In this document: positions 34,702-40,523 of the stretch, one piece after another
Position numbering within the stretch: position 1 is the stretch's first letter
Layout: each line of letters starts with the position of its first letter
Assembly: GCA_944321565.1 (NCBI GenBank)
Contig: CALULT010000026.1
Span: 1-40,523, forward strand
Source: an uncultured Paraprevotella sp.
Lineage (GTDB): Bacteria > Bacteroidota > Bacteroidia > Bacteroidales > Bacteroidaceae
Length of the DNA: 40,523 bases
Direction of reading: 5' to 3'
The notes under the pieces: generated by a model
Told to the model about the DNA's origin: nothing
Databases searched by the model: none
The model's input: the letters and a program-made list of their open reading frames with translations, nothing else
Made by a program: the position numbers and the translations under genes

Positions 34702-35913
34702 TTATTCCGTCGGCACGGTACGCGGTTCTCCGTTTTTGAACAACAGGAACTCCAGGGTGTGGAAGCCGCGCACGTTTTGTGCGGCTTCGATTTCATCGTC
34801 GCTTTCGCCGTCTGTCCAGTTCAGGTCGTCGAAGTTGCCGGAGTTCAGGATGTTCACGATGGCCACTTGGTCAAGCGGCCAGCTGTCCATGTTGGGGTCG
34901 AGTCCCAGCGCGTCCACCGGGCCGAACAGGAAAGCTTCGCTTTTTTCCCACGGTTCGCGGGCCACTTTCCATGCCTCGCAGGCATCCGAGAAGGTGTCGT
35001 TGGTCGGGTTGTTGTAAAATGCCTGTACGGCTTGGGTGAGTGCCGCGCTGCCTTCGCTCAGGCTTTTGTAGGTGGGAAGTACCACGTTGTCCACATAATC
35101 GTTCACCACTGGGTCAAGCTGCGCGTCTTGCAGGCTGCCGTTGTTCAGGGCTGTTTGCAGGCATCTGCGTAGGTCGATGTCAAGGATGTCACCTAGGGCG
35201 AGGCACGAGGATTGTGCCACGGGCACTTGTGGGTCTCCGATGTTGTTGCGGAAAGGCTGCGGGATGGCCAGGATGTCGGCTTCGGCCTTGTCGATGGCCG
35301 CAATGACGCGGGTGTTCAGGGCAGGGTCGATGCTTTCTACTACCTTGCTTAGCGAGTTGGCGCTGATGGTGGAGTTGTCCATGCTGTTGTAGTAAGAATT
35401 TCGGATGGACTTGATGTTGTTGGAATAGTCCTCTCGCGAGCGGAAGCTGTACCACGACTCCACGGCGTAGAGGGCTTCCGTGGTTTGCCCGGCCATGTAT
35501 TTGTTATAGGGGTCGCCAATCTTGGTGTTGCCCACCTCGTCGGTGATTTCCACGCACTTGTCGATGATGGTCTTCACGCAATCCCATGCCGTGGCATAGT
35601 CAGAGGAATTGTGGCTCTTGAATGTTTCCTTGTAGGCCGGGCCTGTCGTTCCGTTCAACACGTATTGGCTGTTCCAGCTGGTATAAAGCGTCTGTGCGTC
35701 GGTCTGCAGCAGTTTGGCCACCTGAAGGGCATAGTTTCGCCAGCTTTGCGCGTTTTCTGCCGTGTAATCCAGGTCGGCCGCGTCAGTTTCGCCTTGGCCC
35801 GTGGTCGGCCCCTTGGTTGTGGTGTCATCGTCGTCGCTGCACGAAGTCAAGGCCGTGCCGCCAAAAGCCAGTCCTGCGAGCAGGAGGGCTGAAAAGAAAA
35901 ACTGTTTTTTCAT
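34702..35913 (-). CDS. Imelysin family (M75-like) lipoprotein
   Basis: 403 residues. A signal peptide with lipobox LTSC precedes an Asp/Thr/Gly-rich spacer (SDDDDTTTKGPTTGQG). The helical body has the imelysin signature RGFHTLEFLLF (GxHxxE, about residues 382-390) near the C-terminus. Imelysin-like proteins include EfeO and IrpA and are tied to iron uptake, although the family was first named for a putative insulin-cleaving activity. It probably binds iron in the periplasm or at the surface. It is the second gene of the run, 55 bp after the barrel, and just upstream of a di-haem protein, paralleling EfeO with the haem peroxidase EfeB. Confidence 0.88.
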   Translation of the reverse strand: MKKQFFFSALLLAGLAFGGTALTSCSDDDDTTTKGPTTGQGETDAADLDYTAENAQSWRNYALQVAKLLQTDAQTLYTSWNSQYVLNGTTGPAYKETFKSHNSSDYATAWDCVKTIIDKCVEITDEVGNTKIGDPYNKYMAGQTTEALYAVESWYSFRSREDYSNNIKSIRNSYYNSMDNSTISANSLSKVVESIDPALNTRVIAAIDKAEADILAIPQPFRNNIGDPQVPVAQSSCLALGDILDIDLRRCLQTALNNGSLQDAQLDPVVNDYVDNVVLPTYKSLSEGSAALTQAVQAFYNNPTNDTFSDACEAWKVAREPWEKSEAFLFGPVDALGLDPNMDSWPLDQVAIVNILNSGNFDDLNWTDGESDDEIEAAQNVRGFHTLEFLLFKNGEPRTVPTE

Positions 35914-35968
35914 GTTGTTTGAGTTTTATATGTTTGTTGTTTTTTGTTTTGTTGATGCGAATGGCAGA

Positions 35969-37270
35969 TTATTTTCCCCAAAACCAGCCCACGTAGGCCA
36001 CTCCGATGGCAAACTCGTTTTCGCTGTTGAACTTTCCGCCGCCGATTTTGCGTGTCGTGTAGTCGGCTTTGAAGATCAGGCCGGGCAGGGCTTTCCAGTT
36101 GAGGCCGGCTGTCCACATGCTGGTCTGTTCGCGCAAGTCCGGGCCTTGGCGCACGATGACTTCTTCTTGCGGATTGTAGTATTCATACCGTGCGAAAGGG
36201 TAGAGCACGGGGCATTTCGCGCAGCCAGTGATGCCTTGCAGGTTCAGTCCCAATTCGGCACCGTAGCTCACCGCGCGTTTGGCCACAGGCCCCAGGCGGC
36301 TGTAAGGGCTGGCATTGCCGGAGTTTTTGATGGCAGAAGTTACCTTGTCCGACTTGCCCAGGTTGCCGAAGATGCAGTTGCCGCGGAAGGTGAGGTAGCG
36401 GTTGGTGTATTGCGCGTCCACCGTATAAATCCGCAGGGGGATGTCTCCATAGTCCTTGTAGGTATTCAGTTTGTCGGAGTTGGCTCCGATGTTGTTGCAG
36501 AAATACCATGATGCGCCCACGCGCAATCCCGGCACACCCCGGTAGTCCACACGGGCCACATAGCCCGGCGAGGTGAAGTTGTCTGTTTCGAAGAAGCCTT
36601 GCTTGCCGCTTCCCGCCCACGTCGTGCGGTCGAAGCCGTCGGCGTTCAGTCCGGCCACCACCATGGCCTGGTAGTCGAACGTGGCCCATCCGCGTCCTAT
36701 CGTGCCGAAAAGTTCAAGCCCCGTTTCGTGCCAGGTGGAGGGGATGATTTTCGTTTCGCCTTCCGGACGGCTCGTGCCGAAGAAGTTGATGGGCTCGTGG
36801 TGCGCGTTCGTCAGGCCGACAGGCACGATGAGGTGCCCCACGCGCACATTGATTTCCGGCAGGATGAGACGTGTGATGTGAAATTGCTCCAAGGCCACTT
36901 CGCCGCCTTTCTCCACTTCCATTTCATATTCCCCGTTTTCGCTGTTCTCCAGCTCGAAGGCCGCGCCGGTGCCGCCGCTTTCAAACTCAATTTCCGCGCC
37001 CAGAATCCATTTGGGCGTGAACTTGTAGTCGAACGCCAGCACGAAGCGGGGGATGGAGATGGTGTTGCGGTGGGTCTTGGGGTTGCCTTCGGCATTGCCG
37101 TAATAACGGTTCGTGCCGTAGTCCTTGAAGTTGGCCACCATCTCGCCGTATCCGCCCACGCGGAACTTTTGATAAGAGCTGCCGTCGTCCTGGCTTTCCC
37201 GGGCCGAAACACTACTAAAGGCTGTCAGGGCGGCCAAGGCGACGGTCAGCAGTTTCTTTTCGTTCTTCAT
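35969..37270 (-). CDS. Outer-membrane beta-barrel, porin-like, first gene of the run
   Basis: 433 residues with a signal peptide (MKNEKKLLTVALAALTAF, cut near VSA). Mature strands are rich in Gly, Tyr and Phe; it starts with FRVGGYGEMVANF and ends in a Trp-Phe-Trp-Gly-Lys tail. Motifs EINVRVGHLIVPVGL and INFFGTSRPEGE resemble Bacteroidota phosphate/anion porin-like proteins. A CAKC pair (about residues 365-368) could bind a metal. It is the first gene after a full promoter and diverges from the hemerythrin-LuxR regulator. It probably carries the metal or its chelate across the outer membrane; no plug domain is present, so it is not a TonB receptor. Confidence 0.78.
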   Translation of the reverse strand: MKNEKKLLTVALAALTAFSSVSARESQDDGSSYQKFRVGGYGEMVANFKDYGTNRYYGNAEGNPKTHRNTISIPRFVLAFDYKFTPKWILGAEIEFESGGTGAAFELENSENGEYEMEVEKGGEVALEQFHITRLILPEINVRVGHLIVPVGLTNAHHEPINFFGTSRPEGETKIIPSTWHETGLELFGTIGRGWATFDYQAMVVAGLNADGFDRTTWAGSGKQGFFETDNFTSPGYVARVDYRGVPGLRVGASWYFCNNIGANSDKLNTYKDYGDIPLRIYTVDAQYTNRYLTFRGNCIFGNLGKSDKVTSAIKNSGNASPYSRLGPVAKRAVSYGAELGLNLQGITGCAKCPVLYPFARYEYYNPQEEVIVRQGPDLREQTSMWTAGLNWKALPGLIFKADYTTRKIGGGKFNSENEFAIGVAYVGWFWGK

Positions 37271-37318
37271 CGTTGTATGTCTTTATAATCTTTTTGCGTT
37301 TGGGTGGTTTTGACGGTG

Positions 37319-37349
37319 CAAAGTTACCGTGGTTGTTAAAAAACCGCAA
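37319..37349 (-). promoter_or_regulatory. Promoter of the barrel-imelysin-haem operon
   Basis: On the minus strand TTG (37347-37349), 20 bp, TAACTTTG (37319-37326), 49 bp before the start codon of the barrel gene. Confidence 0.7.
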
Positions 37350-37394
37350 TACACAAAAATGGGCAAATCCGCAGCCGGGGTGATTAGGCCGTTA

Positions 37395-37453
37395 TACCCA
37401 AACTCAGGCTTCTTTACCCACTTTTTCCTGACAATACCCAATTGTGGGGATTG
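37395..37453. promoter_or_regulatory. Three TACCCA boxes at exact 20-bp steps, with an imperfect dyad
   Basis: TACCCA occurs at 37395-37400, 37415-37420 and 37435-37440. The third is the left half of an imperfect dyad (37432-37453) with arms CAAT/ATTG and CCCA/TGGG. The set lies between the two divergent promoters regions, 46 bp beyond the operon -33 box and 54-112 bp before the regulator start. It is a good candidate for cooperative regulator binding. Confidence 0.6.
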
Positions 37454-37506
37454 CGCGGGTCGGATATTTTTCCGTTCTTTGCATCGGATTAATGAATTAG
37501 GGTATC

Positions 37507-38490
37507 ATGTCTGAGAAATACAAAGAGACCGACCGCATGGGCGACCTCATCTGCGACGACTACAGGATTCTTCAGGTGATCAGCCGCTTCGGGCTTAGCT
37601 TGGGATTTGGCGACCACACGGTGGCCGAGACCTGCCAGGCGGCGGGTGTGGATGCGCCCACGTTTCTGGCTGTGGTGAACTTCATCCGCGCCAACGGACG
37701 AGTGACGAATCTGCCCGATGCCGTGGACGCGCTCTCGTTGCCCGCCTTGATGACTTACCTGCGCCGTTCGCACGACTATTTCGTGAAGTTCCGCCTGCCG
37801 GCCATCCGGCGCAAGCTCATTGAATCCATCGACTGTTCGGCGCGCAACCAAATCGCTTTCCTTATCCTGAAGTTCTATGATGAGTTCGCCGCCGAGGTGG
37901 GCCGCCACATGGATTATGAGGACAAGCATATCCACACTTACGTGGGCGACCTCATGGCGGGGGTGAAAACCAATCCGGACGTGAACATCCATAAACTGTC
38001 GCATCAGCACCACGACAACCACGCGCAAATCGAGAAAAGCCTTTCCGAACTGAAGAGCATCATCATCAAATATTACCCGACAGACAGCAACGCGCGGCTG
38101 CTCAACGATGTGTTGATCGACCTGTTCATGACCGAAGAAGACCTTTTCAGCCATTGCCATCTGGAGGACACGTTGTTTCTCGAAGCCGTGGTGAGGCTGG
38201 AGGAGAAACGGATTGTGGAAAGGGAAGAAGTCGGCAACCAGCCGGAAGAAACAGACATGGAGCCTAACAACGCTACCGACGCGCTCAGCGACCGAGAGAA
38301 GGAGGTCATCGTGTGTGTGGTGAAAGGCATGTCGAACAAGGAAATCGCCGAGCAACTCTACATTTCGGTGAACACAGTGATGACCCACCGCCGCAACATC
38401 AGCCGCAAGCTCCAGATTCATTCGCCCGCCGGGTTGACGATTTACGCCATCGTGAACGGGCTGATTAATTTGGAGGATGTGAAACTATAG
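37507..38490 (+). CDS. Hemerythrin-like di-iron domain fused to LuxR-type HTH regulator
   Basis: 327 residues. Residues 12-75 resemble the ScdA/RIC N-terminal domain (ICDDYRILQVISRFGL) but lack its Cys-Cys motif, having LGFGD instead. Residues 85-235 form a four-helix HHE domain with candidate di-iron ligands His89, His134, Glu138, His168/169, His172, His216/218 and Glu220. A charged linker (about 236-256) leads to a LuxR-type helix-turn-helix (257-321: LSDREKEVIVCVVKGMSNKEIAEQLYISVNTVMTHRRNIS). No receiver domain is present, so it looks like a one-component sensor of oxygen, NO or iron. It is divergent from the imelysin/haem operon, its likely target. Confidence 0.9.
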   Translation: MSEKYKETDRMGDLICDDYRILQVISRFGLSLGFGDHTVAETCQAAGVDAPTFLAVVNFIRANGRVTNLPDAVDALSLPALMTYLRRSHDYFVKFRLPAIRRKLIESIDCSARNQIAFLILKFYDEFAAEVGRHMDYEDKHIHTYVGDLMAGVKTNPDVNIHKLSHQHHDNHAQIEKSLSELKSIIIKYYPTDSNARLLNDVLIDLFMTEEDLFSHCHLEDTLFLEAVVRLEEKRIVEREEVGNQPEETDMEPNNATDALSDREKEVIVCVVKGMSNKEIAEQLYISVNTVMTHRRNISRKLQIHSPAGLTIYAIVNGLINLEDVKL

Positions 38491-38499
38491 CTATCTTTG
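38469..38499 (+). promoter_or_regulatory. Promoter of the LOG-family gene
   Basis: TTTG (38469-38472), 19 bp, TATCTTTG (38492-38499) is a full consensus match. Its -33 element lies inside the end of the regulator gene, and transcription would start about 18 bp before the LOG start. Confidence 0.8.
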
Positions 38500-38523
38500 C
38501 GTATAAAAAAGGAAACACTACTT

Positions 38524-39063
38524 ATGGAAATCAAACATGTGGGAGTCTTTTGTGCGGCGTCCGACCGGTTGGATGCCGCTTATTACGCCATGGCGCGGGA
38601 GTTTGGCCGGTGGCTGGGCGGACGTGGCTTGACGTTGGTGTATGGCGGGGCGGATTCCGGGCTGATGGAATGTGTGGCCGAGGGCGTGAAGGCTGTCGGC
38701 GGACGGGCGGTCGGCGTGGTGCCGCGCATCCTGGAGAGCAAACGCCGCGTGAGCCGGTTGGTGGACGAGGTAGTGCCCTGCAACGACTTGAACGACCGCA
38801 AGGCTATCATGGTGGAGCGCAGCGACGTGCTGGTCGCCCTGCCCGGTGGCATCGGCACGTTGGACGAGGTGTTCACCGTCATGGCCGCCCACAGCATCGG
38901 CTATCACCGCAAGCGGATGGTGCTCTTCGCCCTCGATGGTTTTTGGGACGGGCTGGTCGGCGTGTTGGAGGAGATGGATCGCCGTCATTTCATTAACGTT
39001 CCCCTGGACCGTTATCTGTCCATCGCCCGTTCGTGGGACGAGCTGGAGGCGGCTTTGGGATGA
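38524..39063 (+). CDS. LOG family nucleoside monophosphate phosphoribohydrolase
   Basis: 179 residues from ATG 38524; the frame extends upstream, but the promoter at 38469-38499 excludes the earlier start. The signature PGGIGTLDE (107-115), the Rossmann start GVFCAAS and YGGADSGLM are those of the LOG/TIGR00730 family, once misnamed lysine decarboxylases. They release the base from AMP-like or cytokinin nucleotides. The role in Bacteroidota is not defined, likely nucleotide salvage. It has its own promoter and is followed by a 424-bp gap. Confidence 0.93.
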   Translation: MEIKHVGVFCAASDRLDAAYYAMAREFGRWLGGRGLTLVYGGADSGLMECVAEGVKAVGGRAVGVVPRILESKRRVSRLVDEVVPCNDLNDRKAIMVERSDVLVALPGGIGTLDEVFTVMAAHSIGYHRKRMVLFALDGFWDGLVGVLEEMDRRHFINVPLDRYLSIARSWDELEAALG

Positions 39064-39487
39064 TTTTTAGGGCAGCTTGCATTGTTGGGGATTTAATCCC
39101 TTATGAAGAATGAATTGAGGAAATGTTGCGAGGGATTTAACGTTGCGTGGAATTTGCAACCACCTGTGATTTCAAATCTGTCGCAGTGTAGGATGCTGTT
39201 CCTGGAGTTTCCGCAATTCCTCCAACGAAACCGCAGCTTTTCTGCAATTGTCTCCATAGTCTTTTTATTAGATACATTCCCTAATGTGCAAATACTCGTA
39301 TTTGAAGACGTGCAAGTTCTCGTGTTTGTGCACGTGCATTTACTTGTATTTAGCGCAAATGTACGAGATGTATCTAAAGAATCAATTGCAAATGACCACT
39401 TTTTTACTTCGCATTATGCCATTCAACGGGTTAGCTCAGTTCCTCTGTTTCCGTGACGGCGGCTTGCAAATCTTTCTGTATTTTTTT
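39064..39487. other. 424-bp gap between convergent genes, with repeats
   Basis: No credible gene is seen; a 117-codon open frame crosses the repeats and is low-complexity. It holds a small GGGATTTAATCCC hairpin (39088-39100) and the repeat element at 39268-39377. The AT content is far above the flanking genes. Confidence 0.55.
39268..39377. repeat. Three 24-bp tandem repeats inside a 10-bp inverted repeat
   Basis: Units begin at 39286, 39310 and 39334, each with GTGCA, then CTCGT or CTTGT, then TTT at the same offsets; units 1 and 2 match at 18 of 24 bases. TTAGATACAT (39268-39277) and ATGTATCTAA (39368-39377) form a perfect inverted repeat around the set. The inner motif CTCGTA (39295) is also mirrored by TACGAG (39362). 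The element resembles the one at 24138-24269 in layout but not in sequence. Confidence 0.75.
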
Positions 39488-40420
39488 CTACCGGAGCTCT
39501 TCCGCCATCTCCCGCCCGAACTCCTCGTCAATGGAGTTGTGGATGCTGGCGCATACGTTGGCCGAGAAGCGGCGGCCGCAGTCTATCAGTGTTTCCCACT
39601 GTCGGGGGGATAATGTGGGGAGGTCGGCGCGGCGGATGCCGTGGCGTATGAGGCCGTAGATGAGGCCGGCGTTGAAGTTGTCGCCCGCGCCGATGGTGCT
39701 GACGGTCTGCACTTGTGGCACGTCGAACCGCAGTGTTTCCTGCGGGGTACACAGCATGATGCCGTCGCCGCCTTGGGTGCAGATGAACAGCGGGCAGTAG
39801 GGGGCGATGTGCCGGTGGTAAATCTCTTCCGGGTCGCGCAGGCCGTACATCACTTCGAAGTCGTCTGCCGAGCCGCGCACGATGTCCGCCAGCCCGAAGT
39901 TTTCAAGGATGGTGGGGAAGAGGCTGTCCAGTTCTGCTGCATGCGCCCGGCGGAAGTTCACGTCGTAGTAGAGGATGGCCTGCCGCTCGCGGGCATGTTC
40001 CAGGAAGGACTTGATTTGCGGGCGGATGTGCGGGTTCAGCACGTAATAAGAGCCGAATTGCACCACATCGTCGGCTCCTACCGTCGGGGGCGCGAAGCCG
40101 GGAAGGGTGTGTGGTGGTTGTTTGTAGAACATGTAGTGCGCATCACGCTGTTCGTCGAGGAAAGCCAAAGACACGGCAGACTGGATATCGTCGCGCATCC
40201 GCAGGAAACTGTCGTCCACATGGTTGGAACGCAGGAAGGCAGCAATGCGCCGGCCCACTTCATCGCGTCCCGTTTCGCCCATGAATACTGCGGGAACGCC
40301 TGCGCGTCCCAATGAAATGATGCTGTTGAACGAAGAGCCTCCGGGGACGGCCGCCGTGGGCTGTTCCCCGTGGAAAATGATGTCCATGATGGTTTCTCCC
40401 ATCGCGATGGCTTTGCGCAT
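39488..40420 (-). CDS. PfkB family carbohydrate kinase (fructokinase/ribokinase-like)
   Basis: 310 residues, the usual length. The N-terminal GETIMDIIF, then PGGSSFNSIISLGRAG is the sugar-binding PfkB signature 1 region. STIGAGDNFNAG (about residues 240-251) is signature 2 with the catalytic Asp in GAGD. It should phosphorylate a sugar or nucleoside in the cytosol with ATP; fructose is the common substrate of close Bacteroidota relatives, but this is not settled. It is transcribed alone from a TAAGTTTG box and converges with the LOG gene. Confidence 0.92.
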   Translation of the reverse strand: MRKAIAMGETIMDIIFHGEQPTAAVPGGSSFNSIISLGRAGVPAVFMGETGRDEVGRRIAAFLRSNHVDDSFLRMRDDIQSAVSLAFLDEQRDAHYMFYKQPPHTLPGFAPPTVGADDVVQFGSYYVLNPHIRPQIKSFLEHARERQAILYYDVNFRRAHAAELDSLFPTILENFGLADIVRGSADDFEVMYGLRDPEEIYHRHIAPYCPLFICTQGGDGIMLCTPQETLRFDVPQVQTVSTIGAGDNFNAGLIYGLIRHGIRRADLPTLSPRQWETLIDCGRRFSANVCASIHNSIDEEFGREMAEELR

Positions 40421-40448
40421 GTCGGTTCTTGGTTTGAGTTTCTTTGTG

Positions 40449-40456
40449 CAAACTTA
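40449..40456 (-). promoter_or_regulatory. Promoter -7 box of the PfkB kinase
   Basis: The minus strand reads TAAGTTTG 29 bp before the start codon; no clear -33 element. Confidence 0.5.
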
Positions 40457-40523
40457 CGAAAAATCTCTGGAATATCCGCCGAATTGCAGCAGATTAACGC
40501 AACAGGATTTGATAATTAGGGAG

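Noticed and set aside
39286-39357. CRISPR-like array
   Set aside because: The units are directly adjacent without unique spacers, they diverge from one another, and no cas genes are present.
39103-39456. 117-codon open frame across the 24-bp repeats
   Set aside because: Its repetitive valine/leucine stretch comes from the DNA repeats, another frame is equally open, and no promoter is seen. Peptide evidence would change this.

Overview
The window (40,523 bp, GC-rich) reads as chromosomal DNA of a Bacteroidota member, most likely order Bacteroidales. The reasons are the promoter motif TAnnTTTG (three times with a full TTTG or TTG -33 element), the gene order dprA-hotdog thioesterase-DUF2851 diverging from dapB-lepB-lepB-wbqC, a fused FeoA-FeoB, a fused ResB-CcsA, 6-bladed beta-propeller lipoproteins, and many SPII lipoproteins. 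Genus cannot be set from sequence alone. No tRNA, rRNA, CRISPR array, transposase, or SusC/SusD pair was seen.

Region by region. (1) 1-6990, plus strand: a tightly overlapping operon of a processive family-2 glycosyltransferase (5' cut by the window), a TPR plus outer-membrane-barrel protein of YaiO type, a DUF4838 lipoprotein and a DUF1573 lipoprotein. It looks like a synthase-dependent exopolysaccharide machine with a division of labour resembling Pga/YaiO-YaiP. (2) 7089-9983: two paralogous surface lipoproteins sharing N- and C-terminal modules; the larger has a repetitive beta-rich insert and a Glu-Pro linker. (3) 10233-10900: an AT-rich toxin-antitoxin module whose PIN toxin is broken twice. 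(4) 10960-15703, minus strand: a GH43 glycosidase and two tandem propeller lipoproteins, separated by repeat-rich intergenic DNA. (5) 16069-22686: housekeeping block dprA / thioesterase / DUF2851 and, divergently, dapB / lepB / a signal-peptidase paralogue lacking both catalytic residues / wbqC. (6) 22732-25424: an M16 peptidase and an OprB-like barrel. (7) 25485-37270, minus strand: FeoAB, ResB-CcsA, a Rid-family protein, a haem-motif lipoprotein, a porin, a di-haem DUF1111 lipoprotein, an imelysin and a second barrel. (8) 37507-39063, plus strand: a hemerythrin-LuxR fusion regulator and a LOG-family nucleotidase. (9) 39488-40420, minus strand: a PfkB sugar kinase.

The most interesting unit is region 7 with the regulator of region 8. 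Outer-membrane channels, an EfeO/imelysin-like periplasmic protein, two c-type haem proteins, the cytochrome c maturation factor and the ferrous transporter FeoAB lie in one direction over 12 kb. The regulator, carrying a presumptive di-iron domain, is transcribed away from them. The shared intergenic region holds three TACCCA boxes exactly 20 bp apart. I infer a redox-coupled iron (or other metal) acquisition pathway sensed through iron, oxygen or NO.

A second theme is intergenic DNA. Four separate gaps contain short, regularly spaced direct repeats (20, about 21, 24 and 46 bp periods), and two of these are bounded by inverted repeats. They are not explained by the genes around them.
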